NCBI GenBank assembly: GCA_014379965.1
Contig: JACMKU010000138.1
Location: 1 to 64,000 of the forward strand
DNA length: 64,000 bases
DNA from: Chitinophagaceae bacterium
Lineage (GTDB): Bacteria; Bacteroidota; Bacteroidia; Chitinophagales; Chitinophagaceae
Reading direction: 5' to 3'
In this document: positions 35,901 through 44,487 of the stretch, piece by piece
Position numbering within the stretch: position 1 is the first letter of the stretch
How the letters are laid out: each line of letters begins with the position of its first letter
The notes under the pieces: model-generated
Databases searched by the model: none
Told to the model about the DNA's origin: nothing
The model's input: only the letters and a program-made list of their open reading frames with translations
Position numbers and translations under genes: made by a program

Positions 35901-36126
35901 TACTAACGGAAGTGAAAACAAGAGTCCTGGCTGTGGAAGGAACTGTGAGAGAGTAGGTTCCATCTGATTTGGTAACCGTACCAGTGTTGGTACCTTTTAC
36001 AATAACTGACGCATTGGGGATTGGATTTCCTTTGTCATCAGCCACCCTACCGGTGATAGTTTTTTGGGCCAACAACTCTCCCGCGAATAGCAGGAAAGCT
36101 GTTAGCAGCGCTAGCAGTTTTCTCAT
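32947..36126 (-). CDS. SusC/RagA family TonB-linked outer membrane protein
   Basis: A 1059-residue SusC-type transporter: signal peptide ending GELLAQ, a regulatory-like beta domain (about 22-95), TonB-box-like VVVVGYGTQRKKEATG, plug with ALAGKAAGVLI, and PLIVIDGVPTYTG / IESIDIAKDAAASAIYGSRAANGV, then the barrel. Its first ~90 residues are strikingly close to those of the SusC at 27152-30292 (MRKLL.ALTAFLLF then IPNASVIVKGTNTGTVTKSDG), while barrels differ. This pattern suits duplication with divergence or shared N-terminal exchange. Start ATG 36126, aligned to the paralogue; ATG 36132 is two codons earlier. Confidence 0.96.
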   Translation of the reverse strand: MRKLLALLTAFLLFAGELLAQKTITGRVADDKGNPIPNASVIVKGTNTGTVTKSDGTYSLTVPSTARTLVFTSVSMAPEEVTIGSQTVINPTLKTEDRVLTDVVVVGYGTQRKKEATGNLSTVKGAAIAQKPVQSFESALAGKAAGVLITVPNGVLNNPPVFKIRGNNSISLSSYPLIVIDGVPTYTGDQGGTSAPANALASINPNDIESIDIAKDAAASAIYGSRAANGVVFITTKRGKPGKAKVSYDGWAGWSRASRLPEILDATQYVAYKNVALANLKINNPATTGSFIIPNDAQGNPINTNWYDEVYRQGFSHSHNINVSGGSEGTTYYMSAGYTDQEGILQQNDFERTNVLLNVDSRVNKIISIGGKLSYSNEKNNIGGSSGSLPGEGFASAGAARLAFALPPNISPFTNTGAYNIASATAIGSQGSLVNNANPYTFNNVRLLLDLNRSNNEVSHLQSNAYLQIKPVSWITLRTTYGIDNLLIDNDIFYNPYHGDGAGTSLGPGGGGSATFSKDKTWLWTNTAQFEFTLANKHNFNILAGNEQQRRTNTGLGISRRTLSDSAYTTVQAGFTTNNTAGLSLGENYLLSSFGRLNYNFDKKYFLSGNIRQDEYSALGIKKGTFWGASAGWEIAQEQFWSAANLDRVFSSFKIRGSYGKVGNVAGIGNYSTYSTYGSGLYGGVATLAFSSVGNDKITWETSKKLDVGFSFGLFNERLTADVAYYHNDIDNLLLSVPQAPSAGLPNNILQNVGTMYNKGIEFAISGSPIQKKDFSWYSSFNFAYNKNEVTALANGLTEILTATSGLETVNKTLPGYSAGYLWVIRTAGIDPATGKRIFINKAGDKVLYQFGSVLPAGQFNYMNPDGTQYKKNGVAASINQADDAVLYANTQPKIIGGWDNTFRVKDFDVNFLFTYQLGFSIYYGSNAGLHDQRFWNNHVDVLDYWQKPGDQSKWPKPMFNDNVSNGSAMPMDINVFKGDFVKLRTVQLGYTLPKRLTDKAKVNSARFYISGQNLAVITNYPGPDPEVSANGNSATSASIDRNTLANGRTITLGINVGF

Positions 36127-36353
36127 GTGCATGTAGTTTTAATATATAGAAAATACAATAGTCACCTCTCGTGAAAGTGGCTATTGAACGTCAACGAATC
36201 CTATCAAATAAGGGATACTGATAACCTTAACCTAACGCGATCATGGGGTACGTAATAGAAAATCCGGGGCGACACGATATAAAATGGACAGGACGGTGTG
36301 CCTGGATGCTGCACCAATATACTAAAAACTATAATCGAGCAATGATATGCAAT

Positions 36354-38678
36354 CTATCTTTTTTTAGGACGCCCCAAACCGATCAGCAATGCTGGCAACA
36401 AAACAAGATTAGTAAATGTTGCAGTTACGAGTGTTAGCGATGTTAGCCATCCCAGTGCTTGCGTGCCACCAAAACCACTAAAGCAAAAGATGATGAACCC
36501 TGCTATCAACACAAGCGAAGTGTAGATGATGCTGATCCCTGTGCTGTGTATGGTTTCAATGACGGTTTTCTCCAGGTCGCCTCCCTGTAGCGGAAGCTCC
36601 TGTTTGTAATTAATCAGGAAGCGTATCGTAATATCTATCGCAATGCCGAGCGCTACGCTAAACACCAATACAGTCGAAGGTTTTAAAGGAATGCCTACCC
36701 ATCCCATCACTCCCGCGGTGATGGCGAGTGGGATGACGTTAGGTAGGAGAGAACATAACAGGATCCTGAAGGATCGAAAAAGGTATAACATACAAAGAGC
36801 AATCAACCCAAACGCCCAGAGAATACTTTCCTTGAGACCATTGATAATAAACCTACTTCCCTCGAGGAAGGTGATGCTGGTCCCGGTCAATTGAACATCG
36901 TATTTATCCTTCGGAAACAACTGGTCGACTTTCTGCCGGATAGTATCCAGGATAATGGGCAGGCGCGCGCTTCCTACATCGGCCATACTAATGCTGATAC
37001 GTGCCTGTTGTCTCGAACTATCCATGAATGTGGAGATCAGCTTAGCGAAAGAATTCTTACTCCCCGCCGAGTCTTTCCTGAAACTCAGGTATTCCGCTAA
37101 CACCGGGAGATCATAACTCGACGGCATGGTATAATTACTACTATCACCGTCAAAGAAGGCCTGCTTCGCAAACTTCAAACCTTCCCCAATGCTCAACGGC
37201 CTTGCTATCTCAGGCATGGTAACCAGGAATTGCGAAAGCGAATCAATACGCAGAAGGTTTCCAAGGTTGCGCGAGACGCCGTACTTCTTGCGAGTATCTA
37301 CCAGTATTTCCAAAGGCATTACACCTTTGAAATTCCTCTCGAAGAACTTGAGGTCCGTGTAAATCTTATCAGTCTTCGGCAGGTCGTCTACAATGAAACC
37401 AACACTCTTCAGTCTAAAAATCCCAAGCGTTGCAACGATCATCAAACCAATAGTAATCCCATAAATGAGTTTCCTGTGATTCATCGACCAACGCTCGAGT
37501 CTGTCGAGCCAGCGGTTAAGCCTCGGATTATCAAGGTACTTCATGTGCCTCGACTTTGGCGAAGGAAGGAAACTAAGTACGATGGGTATGAGCAACAGTG
37601 AAATGAAGAACAGGAGCATGATATTAATTCCGGCTACAACTCCGAACTCACGCAATACCTCGCTTCGTGTAAGAGCAAACACCGCGAAACCGATCGCGGC
37701 CGCCAGGTTGCAGAAAAGCGTAACGATACCCATCCTGCCGACCATCGTCACCAGGGCCTCCCTTTTGTTCGACGTTTCGTTGTATGTCGTATGGAACTTA
37801 TTGAGAAAGTAAATACAGTTTGGAATGCCTATTACGACAATCAGTGGCGGAATGAGTGCGGTAAGTAAAGTGATCTTATAATTTAGCAGGTGCATGGTTC
37901 CCAGGCTGCAGATCACACCGATGATCACTACTACAAGCGAAAGAAGCATCGAACTCACGGAACGGAAGAAAAGTAATAGGATCAGTGCAGAAAGTATGAC
38001 CGAGGCGAGAAGGAACCAGCGCATTTCATTTGCGATGCGGGTAGATATTTCAGTGCGGATGTAAGGTAGTCCGCTGAGGTACGTAGTAGTATTATTCGTC
38101 TTTCCAAATTCATCGGCAAGTGCAATGATCTCGCGTGCGACCCCAACTCTCTTCTTACTGTTCATGATCTCCCTGTTGATTCGTACACCCATGAGCCATG
38201 CGTCTGTTGAGGGATTGTATAACAGATGCTGGTAAAATGGCAGACTAAGAAAAATGGACTTGCCGCTATCGATCTCCGACTGGTTCAAAATTCTGTCTGG
38301 GAAAATGAATGCGGCATTTAGTTTTTCGGTCGCGGAGTCTTTTACAAGATTGACCGCAGTAGGCATACCGATGATGTCCTCAACACCGTTTACCTTTTTC
38401 AGCTTTCTCTGTAGGTCGGCGTAGCTATTAAAAAAATTTTCGTTGAAAACCTCTTTCGTCTGAATGCCGATCACGAACAGGTTACCATCTTCACCAAACT
38501 TTTTCTTAAACTCCTGGTAAGTGACGCTGGCTGGGTGATTGGTAGGAATGGCGCGACTAAATTCATAACTCAGCTGCACTTTACTTGCCCAATAGGTCAT
38601 GATTGCGGTAAGTGCCACCAACGCAATGAGAAATGGAATCCGATATTTCAGGATAATTTTTCCTAGTCTTTGCCACAT
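36354..38678 (-). CDS. RND superfamily (MMPL/Patched-type) exporter
   Basis: A 774-residue inner-membrane protein with the duplicated MMPL layout: helix 1 (13-31), a periplasmic domain of ~185 residues, five helices (about 220-370), then a repeat with helix (about 405-425), a second periplasmic domain and five more helices (about 610-770). It has the sterol-sensing-like ALIPPLIVVIGIPNCIYFLNKFH and VFSVALGIAIDITIRFLINY segments with acidic residues for proton use. This group exports lipids, hopanoids or other hydrophobic compounds; the cargo here is unknown and no periplasmic partner is adjacent. Single-gene unit, divergent from porZ. Confidence 0.9.
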   Translation of the reverse strand: MWQRLGKIILKYRIPFLIALVALTAIMTYWASKVQLSYEFSRAIPTNHPASVTYQEFKKKFGEDGNLFVIGIQTKEVFNENFFNSYADLQRKLKKVNGVEDIIGMPTAVNLVKDSATEKLNAAFIFPDRILNQSEIDSGKSIFLSLPFYQHLLYNPSTDAWLMGVRINREIMNSKKRVGVAREIIALADEFGKTNNTTTYLSGLPYIRTEISTRIANEMRWFLLASVILSALILLLFFRSVSSMLLSLVVVIIGVICSLGTMHLLNYKITLLTALIPPLIVVIGIPNCIYFLNKFHTTYNETSNKREALVTMVGRMGIVTLFCNLAAAIGFAVFALTRSEVLREFGVVAGINIMLLFFISLLLIPIVLSFLPSPKSRHMKYLDNPRLNRWLDRLERWSMNHRKLIYGITIGLMIVATLGIFRLKSVGFIVDDLPKTDKIYTDLKFFERNFKGVMPLEILVDTRKKYGVSRNLGNLLRIDSLSQFLVTMPEIARPLSIGEGLKFAKQAFFDGDSSNYTMPSSYDLPVLAEYLSFRKDSAGSKNSFAKLISTFMDSSRQQARISISMADVGSARLPIILDTIRQKVDQLFPKDKYDVQLTGTSITFLEGSRFIINGLKESILWAFGLIALCMLYLFRSFRILLCSLLPNVIPLAITAGVMGWVGIPLKPSTVLVFSVALGIAIDITIRFLINYKQELPLQGGDLEKTVIETIHSTGISIIYTSLVLIAGFIIFCFSGFGGTQALGWLTSLTLVTATFTNLVLLPALLIGLGRPKKR

Positions 38679-38834
38679 AAAGTAATGGATTTAATCGAAA
38701 TACCGGGTCTGCTGCATCCGGTCTCGAGCAGCAAAGAACGTTAAAAAACGTGAATGCACTCCCAAACATATCCTTGGTCAATCGAGAGGCTGAAATGGGA
38801 TTGAACCAGCGATCGAAGATTTGCCTTATTGTAA

Positions 38835-38842
38835 TACTTTTG
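38835..38842 (+). promoter_or_regulatory. TAnnTTTG -7 box, 4 nt before the porZ GTG
   Basis: TACTTTTG matches the -7 consensus exactly and ends 4 nt before the GTG at 38847, implying a leaderless message. A TTTG at 38820-38823 is too close (11 nt) to be the -33 element. Confidence 0.45.
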
Positions 38843-38846
38843 ATGG

Positions 38847-41159
38847 GTGAGATACTTCCTTTCCGTCATATCCCTTTTAGTTCTTATTAATGCCGTTGCC
38901 CAGCAACCCCCTCAACCCATCGGTTTGTGGAGAGAACATCTTCCTTATCACAGCGCGATTGATGTGACCAGGGGTGATGGAAAGGTATTCGCGGCCACTC
39001 CATATAGCCTTTTCTCTGTAACCCTTGATGGTGCTACCATCGAGAGGCTAAGCCGTATTACAGGATTGAGCGAAACCGGGATCAGCAATATAGAATATGA
39101 CGAGCCCAATGAGAAACTGGTTATCGCATACGAGAATAGCAACATCGATATCATCTTTAGAAACGACATCATCAACATACCCGACATTCGACGTGATGAC
39201 ATCATCGGCGATAAGAGGATTTATGAAATTTATCCTTACCAGAAGAATTATTACCTATCTACAGGCCTCGGAGTGATCGTTATCGATGGCGAGCGTTATG
39301 AAATAAAAGACACCTGGTTTATCGGCGATGGCGGTGCCCAGGTAAGGGTAAACGGTTTCACTACAGATGCAGGTTTTTTCTATGCTGCAACAACCGAGGG
39401 TCTAAAGAGAACGCCAATAAACGGGTCCGAGCCTTCGAATTTCTCCAACTGGCAATTAATGAGTGGACTCAACGGCCTGAGTGCAGGTGCCTGTCAACAG
39501 GTATTGAATGTCTCAGGTAAGATAGTTGTGCAGAAGAATGACTCATTGTTTAGTTGGAACGGTAGTATATGGACGTTTTTCTATGCAGATGGTTGGGAGA
39601 TCATCAACAGTAGCGTGTCTGAGGGAAAGGTAACGCTAACTCAACGCATCGCCAGTTTGCAAAGCAAAGTGACGATTCTCAATAGTGATGGAAGTGTTTC
39701 CAGGGTATTGACCCAGTTAGCGCCAATCTCGTTTCCCCGAAAAGCCATTCTTGTCAATAACGAACCATGGCTGTCGGATCAATTTGGAGGGCTTACACAT
39801 TTCCTTACCTCGTCGTATGAACAATACAAGCCAAATTCGCCCGAGGGAACCGCAAGTGGTGAGATGATCGTATACAATAATGTTTTCTATGCTACGGCCG
39901 GGGAGGTGAATGAGTCGTGGAATTATATGTACAACGGTAACGGCATCTTTAAACTTAAGGATGGTACCTGGACTAATATAAACCGATATCGCTTTCCACA
40001 GATTGACTCACTACTCGATTACATTACGATTGCCCTCGATCCCCGGGATGAATCTATCTGGGCAGGATCATACGGTGGGGGTTTGTTGCACGTGAGGGAA
40101 AACGAGACGTTCAATATATTTAAACAACAAGTCTTAGGCGCGGCGGTTGGCGACCCGGGAAGTTATCGTGTCTCGGGCCTCGCGTTCGATAGTGAGAATA
40201 ATCTTTGGATATCCAATTTCGGCGCATTGCAGCCTTTGCTCGTACGAAAGGCTGATAGTACATGGATGCGGTTCACTCTTCCATTTTTTCTATTGGAGAA
40301 TTCGCTGGCGCAAATCGTGATCGACGATAATAATTATAAATGGATCATGGCTGCGAAATCGAGTAACGTCTTTGCCTTCGATCATGGTTCTTCAATAGAA
40401 AATATTGGGGATGACAGGTGGAAACAATATGCACCCGGTGCGGGCAATGGAAACCTTCCCGAAGGGGAAGTGCTATCTATCGCTCGTGATAAGAATGGTT
40501 TCATCTGGGTAGGAACAGCCAACGGGATCGGAGTGATTCAATGTCCACAGGATGCCTTCTCGGGCCAGGGATGCGACGCCATCTGGCCAATTGTGAAGCA
40601 GGGAAACTTCAACGGTTACTTATTTAATGGAGAAGAGGTGAGAAGTATCGCTGTCGACGGGGCCGACAGGAAATGGGTGGCGACGCGTAACGGCGTGTGG
40701 TTGATAAGTCCGGAAGGCGAGAACGTCATTTCCAATTTTACTGAGGCAAACAGCCCGCTATTGAGCAATGATGTCAGGAAGATCGCCATTGATGGTCGCA
40801 CCGGTGAAGTTTATTTTGCTACGTCGAAGGGTATCTGTTCATTTCGGGGAACGGCAACTGAAGGAGGTGAAACAAATGAAAGCGTACTAGTCTTCCCCAA
40901 CCCTGTGCCACCAGGCTATACGGGGTCGATTGGTATTCGTGGATTAGTCAACAATGCGATTGTGAAGATTACAGAAATGGATGGGCGTCTCGTTTATCAA
41001 ACAAGGGCGAACGGAGGGCAGGCAGTGTGGGATGGACGTGATTATAGAGCCAGGAAGATCGCGTCAGGCGTGTATCTCGTTCTTGTAAGCGATGACGGCT
41101 CTGCGGCAAGACCAAAGAAGGAAAAGGCTGCGGCGAAGATTGTCTTTATTAGCAAGTAG
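38847..41159 (+). CDS. porZ: Type IX secretion system protein PorZ
   Basis: A 770-residue exported protein with two seven-blade-type propeller regions (ligand-binding two-component-regulator-like repeats such as NKLWISNFG, GFIWVGTANGIGV, RKWVATRNGVWL), followed by a C-terminal Ig-like sorting domain (VLVFPNPVPPGYTGSIGIRG to KIVFISK) of the type A class. This is the build of PorZ, the surface component that works with the PorU attachment complex in the type IX system. Signal peptide ends AVAQ. Start GTG 38847 (no ATG in frame). recO follows at 41303; porZ and recO are neighbours in several Bacteroidota. Confidence 0.9.
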   Translation: MRYFLSVISLLVLINAVAQQPPQPIGLWREHLPYHSAIDVTRGDGKVFAATPYSLFSVTLDGATIERLSRITGLSETGISNIEYDEPNEKLVIAYENSNIDIIFRNDIINIPDIRRDDIIGDKRIYEIYPYQKNYYLSTGLGVIVIDGERYEIKDTWFIGDGGAQVRVNGFTTDAGFFYAATTEGLKRTPINGSEPSNFSNWQLMSGLNGLSAGACQQVLNVSGKIVVQKNDSLFSWNGSIWTFFYADGWEIINSSVSEGKVTLTQRIASLQSKVTILNSDGSVSRVLTQLAPISFPRKAILVNNEPWLSDQFGGLTHFLTSSYEQYKPNSPEGTASGEMIVYNNVFYATAGEVNESWNYMYNGNGIFKLKDGTWTNINRYRFPQIDSLLDYITIALDPRDESIWAGSYGGGLLHVRENETFNIFKQQVLGAAVGDPGSYRVSGLAFDSENNLWISNFGALQPLLVRKADSTWMRFTLPFFLLENSLAQIVIDDNNYKWIMAAKSSNVFAFDHGSSIENIGDDRWKQYAPGAGNGNLPEGEVLSIARDKNGFIWVGTANGIGVIQCPQDAFSGQGCDAIWPIVKQGNFNGYLFNGEEVRSIAVDGADRKWVATRNGVWLISPEGENVISNFTEANSPLLSNDVRKIAIDGRTGEVYFATSKGICSFRGTATEGGETNESVLVFPNPVPPGYTGSIGIRGLVNNAIVKITEMDGRLVYQTRANGGQAVWDGRDYRARKIASGVYLVLVSDDGSAARPKKEKAAAKIVFISK

Positions 41160-41172
41160 CTGGGTTTCTTGG

Positions 41173-41285
41173 TTGATTGGGTTGATTAAGTTGATTGGGT
41201 TGATTGAGGAGAGGCCAAACTAGGTAGCCCTAATCAACTCAATCAACCCAATCAACTTAATCAACCCAATCAACTTAATCAATCA
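41173..41285. repeat. Nonad array as an inverted pair (TTGATTGGG / AATCAACCC)
   Basis: Four 9-nt words (TTGATTGGG, TTGATTAAG, TTGATTGGG, TTGATTGAG) at 41173-41208, a 23-nt spacer, and five complementary words (AATCAACTC, AATCAACCC, AATCAACTT, AATCAACCC, AATCAACTT) at 41232-41276 with a partial sixth. It forms a long stem between porZ and recO. The same words recur at 52332-52425. Confidence 0.95.
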
Positions 41286-41302
41286 AGAAACAAAACAATT
41301 CA

Positions 41303-42049
41303 TTGCCAGATAAGCTACATAAAACCAAGGGTATTGTTTTGAGGACTGTCAAGTATGGTGAGACGAGTTTGATCGTCACCATCTTCACTGAGTTATTTGG
41401 CGTGCAGGCGTACCTCGTCAATGGAGTGAGGGCTTCTACAAAGAAAGGTGCTGGCAAGGCCAACCTTTTTCAACCATCCGCCTTGCTGGAGATGGTAGTT
41501 TACCATAGCGAACTGAAACAGCTGCAGCGAATCAAGGAATTCAGGTGGGGCTTCCTGTACCAACACATTTTAACCGATGTAAGGAAGAACGCGGTAGCGG
41601 TGTACATGGTTGAGCTACTGACAAAATGCATCCGGCAACCAGAACCTCATCCTGAGCTTTTTCAATTTGCGGAAGATGCATTCATGCACCTCGACGAGAG
41701 CAATGCCATGATTGCAGCTAACCTTCCTTTATATTTCGCACTACATCTTCCCGTCTTTTTTGGATTCCGGATGCAAGACAACTTCTCATCCTCGAGGACA
41801 TTTCTCGATCTCCAGGAAGGCAGCTTTGCAACTGACAATCCTTCCCACCTGCACTATCTCGAAGGCAAGCAGGCGGAGGTCACGTCTCAACTCCTGAAGG
41901 CTCAACGACCGGCCGAACTCGAGCAGATAAAGCTTCATCACGATTTTCGCAGAGGTCTCCTTGCAGCATATGAGACTTACTATGCGTTGCATTTACAGGA
42001 CTTTGGTAAGATGAGGACGCTGCCTGTGTTGAGAGAGATTCTCGGTTGA
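41303..42049 (+). CDS. recO: DNA repair protein RecO
   Basis: A 248-residue RecO, which with RecR loads RecA onto SSB-coated single-stranded DNA. Seen: the N-terminal OB-fold KTKGIVLRTVKYGETSLIVTIFTELFGVQAYLVNGVR, typical of the family, and an all-helical remainder in which the usual zinc-cysteine cluster of some RecOs is not present (true of Bacteroidota members). Start is TTG at 41303; no ATG precedes the conserved part. It lies 17 nt downstream of the nonad repeat and converges with the cytochrome c gene. Confidence 0.93.
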   Translation: MPDKLHKTKGIVLRTVKYGETSLIVTIFTELFGVQAYLVNGVRASTKKGAGKANLFQPSALLEMVVYHSELKQLQRIKEFRWGFLYQHILTDVRKNAVAVYMVELLTKCIRQPEPHPELFQFAEDAFMHLDESNAMIAANLPLYFALHLPVFFGFRMQDNFSSSRTFLDLQEGSFATDNPSHLHYLEGKQAEVTSQLLKAQRPAELEQIKLHHDFRRGLLAAYETYYALHLQDFGKMRTLPVLREILG

Positions 42050-42058
42050 TGTGGGAGG

Positions 42059-42206
42059 CGTTTAACGTTTAAGGGTTTAACGTTTAACGTTCTGATTTTC
42101 GATCTTGCAATAGAGAGTTGAAATGTTCCTTGAACCGTAATGGTCGAATACATACCTCAACTTCAGTCGTAAGAACGTTAAACGTTAAACCCTTAAACGT
42201 TAAACG
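42059..42206. repeat. 148-bp element with 35-bp perfect terminal inverted repeats, copy 1
   Basis: The left arm 42059-42093 (words CGTTTAACGTTTAAGGG and so on) is the exact reverse complement of 42172-42206. The 78-nt interior is clearly related, in opposite orientation, to the interior of the copy at 53499-53646 (shared blocks ATCTTGCA, TTGAA, CAACTTC). It fills all but 9 nt of the gap between recO and the converging cytochrome c gene. Confidence 0.97.
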
Positions 42207-42563
42207 TCATTTCACCTTTCTTATTCGCAGGAAAGTAATAACGTAGTCAATCTGTTCACTACTCATCTTCTTCGCCACCGCATGATTCTTGGGGTCGAGG
42301 CCAATGAGGGCTGTCGCGTGGTAGTTATCGATTTGGATGCTTGTAAAATTCGGCACACCGTCCTTTCCTTTAGTGAATATCCCATGACAACCCCCGCAAT
42401 GAATTTTATACAATGCCTTTCCTTTCTCCGCTCTTTCGATGAACAGGGCTTTATTTTCCGGAGGTACATGATCTGGAATGTCGTAAGCTGAACTTTTCTG
42501 TGGAGTGCATTGCCACAAGGCATAGGTAGCGACAAGAAGCGATATGGTAAGGAGATATTTCAT
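42207..42563 (-). CDS. Small exported cytochrome c
   Basis: A 118-residue protein with an N-terminal hydrophobic signal or anchor (residues 1-19) and one class-I-type haem c domain. The haem-binding motif is CGGCH (56-60) and the likely distal Met is in KKMSSEQ near the C-terminus. It probably passes electrons to the di-haem peroxidase encoded just upstream; its ATG starts 1 nt after that gene's stop, so expression is coupled. Cys19 could be a lipid attachment site, but the sequence before it (YALWQC) is a poor lipobox. Confidence 0.88.
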   Translation of the reverse strand: MKYLLTISLLVATYALWQCTPQKSSAYDIPDHVPPENKALFIERAEKGKALYKIHCGGCHGIFTKGKDGVPNFTSIQIDNYHATALIGLDPKNHAVAKKMSSEQIDYVITFLRIRKVK

Positions 42564-42564
42564 T

Positions 42565-44481
42565 CTAATATTCTCCTCCAATCCTTCGTGAATTCAGGGA
42601 TTTATTGCCTGATGCTGGCAGCCCGGTAGGAGGAGTATCAAAAATAATATTTTCATTTAAGGAACGCATGAATGCAATTAAGGATGCTTTCTCCGACTTT
42701 GTAAGCTTCAATGAATCGGAAGCCAGGGTCTGGTTGCCAATCGCAAGCCTTCTCCCTACGCCACCGCCGGCATCATAAAGGTCAACGACCTCTTCCAGCG
42801 TCTGGAAGATACCATTGTGCATGTAGGGTTTCGTGAACGACGCGTTCCTTATAGTACCCGTGCGAAAAGCATTCATAGTTTCTCCCGCAGGATTGATAAG
42901 ATACCTGCCCTTATCGGGACTCAACTTATGGAAGCCTGTATCTTCCGGCACGCCGAGTACTTCGAACTCGGAGCCAATATATGGCGGCTTCACCCCATTG
43001 AACACAGGAAGAAAATGACAGGTGCCGCATTGCGCCTTACTCATAAAAAGGTTGAACCCTTTCTTTACCTCGGCCGAGATAGTCTCCTTATTGTTCATCG
43101 CATTGTCGAAAGGTGCCGTGTATTGGCTGAAGTCCGCATAGTAGAAGGTAATGGCAGAGACAACATGACTCAGGCTTACTTTTTTCTCTTCCGGTGTATG
43201 CTTTAGAAATTTCTTGAACGCATTTTTATATTCCTTACAACTAAGCACCTTCTCCAATAGTTCCTTCTCGGAATTATTCATTTCCGCAGTGTTATGCATT
43301 ACATCTTTCGCCTGGTCCTGGAGTGAAATATGTTTTCCGTCGAGCATGATCAGGTGGTTGTACACTACATTGATTAGCGAGGGGGTATTCCTCGAAAGTC
43401 GTTGTTGATGATCAAACTGGAATGCCGTTGCCTGTGTGGTATCGGTAAAGTATTCGGTAGGCTTATGACACGAGGCGCAACTTCTACGATTATTGGCAGA
43501 CAGGATGGGGTCATAAAAAAGGAGTTTGCCCATTCTTTTTACTTCGCTCAGCATTTCTTCGTCCTCTATCAGGGAGTAGATGCCCTTTGTATTTTGTGGT
43601 GCATACAACGATTTATCGAATATCGACATGCAATCGTTGTTCAACGAGTAGTCGTTATAATTTTTTGTGACCACTGAATACTTGTTGATCAGCTCCTGGT
43701 TCATGCGAAAGAGGGGATTCACATAATCTTTGACGAAAAGAAAATGATCGAAGAGTGAAAACTCGGTTGGCTGCGCATTGACGAATGAAATGGTCTTTCG
43801 GAACATCTCATGGTATTCCTTTGTTAAAGGCGTAGCATTAAAACTCGCATCGAATGTTTGGTAAGTCTGATTCACATCAATCATCATTGAGCGTAGCTCA
43901 GGAATGATATTATTCGTATCAGGGCATTCGAAACCGGTAGTATATAATGCAGCCAGGTTCAGGAGGAATAACCTGTTGGCGAGGAAGAAATGGTTATGAG
44001 AGGCTAAGTTCACCGTGATGGAGTCAGCCCTGAAAGTCCTGATGGCATCTATGGAAGGAAGCAGGAGTGCTTCGAGCGATTCACGCGTTACAGTTTTTTC
44101 GTCGAGGGCCTGTTCTATTAGGGTTAGGCCACCACCCTCGCGCCGATAGGGAGGTTCGAATTTTTCAAATACCTCGTTTTCCCACTCCACCGGCAGCGGT
44201 CCATTTATCCTGCGATACGCTACGGGTTCGAAATAACGAAACCAGAAATCGAGGCCTTTTAGTTTCAACCGAGATACCCCGATCTGTTTCCGGAGGAGTG
44301 AAACTGCGGAGGTATCGGTAAGATCCGTTTGCTTTATTGATAGAAGGAGCGACTTCAGGTCACCGTCGAATTCATTGACCGACTGGTTGTATAAATCAGT
44401 GTAACCCTTCTTCTGTTGCAGATTGAATGAGAAGCAGAACGTCATTATGACAATAGCAGCTATGACAGAAAGAATTTTCAT
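42565..44481 (-). CDS. Di-haem cytochrome c peroxidase family protein with long N-terminal extension
   Basis: A 638-residue exported protein with a signal peptide and about 310 residues of mostly helical N-terminal domain (imelysin-like in feel, not certain), then the CcpA/MauG-type di-haem peroxidase module (about 315-630). The two haem motifs are RRSCASCHKP (near 335) and QCGTCHFLP (near 485), with TGTIRNASFTKPYMHNGIF near the C-terminus, a signature of the family. It reduces hydrogen peroxide in the periplasm using electrons from cytochrome c, here likely the small one encoded next. The N-terminal half is far longer than in normal ~350-residue peroxidases. Confidence 0.9.
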   Translation of the reverse strand: MKILSVIAAIVIMTFCFSFNLQQKKGYTDLYNQSVNEFDGDLKSLLLSIKQTDLTDTSAVSLLRKQIGVSRLKLKGLDFWFRYFEPVAYRRINGPLPVEWENEVFEKFEPPYRREGGGLTLIEQALDEKTVTRESLEALLLPSIDAIRTFRADSITVNLASHNHFFLANRLFLLNLAALYTTGFECPDTNNIIPELRSMMIDVNQTYQTFDASFNATPLTKEYHEMFRKTISFVNAQPTEFSLFDHFLFVKDYVNPLFRMNQELINKYSVVTKNYNDYSLNNDCMSIFDKSLYAPQNTKGIYSLIEDEEMLSEVKRMGKLLFYDPILSANNRRSCASCHKPTEYFTDTTQATAFQFDHQQRLSRNTPSLINVVYNHLIMLDGKHISLQDQAKDVMHNTAEMNNSEKELLEKVLSCKEYKNAFKKFLKHTPEEKKVSLSHVVSAITFYYADFSQYTAPFDNAMNNKETISAEVKKGFNLFMSKAQCGTCHFLPVFNGVKPPYIGSEFEVLGVPEDTGFHKLSPDKGRYLINPAGETMNAFRTGTIRNASFTKPYMHNGIFQTLEEVVDLYDAGGGVGRRLAIGNQTLASDSLKLTKSEKASLIAFMRSLNENIIFDTPPTGLPASGNKSLNSRRIGGEY

Positions 44482-44487
44482 GGGTGG

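Noticed and set aside
24789-36126. Complete polysaccharide utilisation locus
   Set aside because: No carbohydrate-active enzyme, sulfatase or regulator is encoded in or beside the two SusCD pairs.
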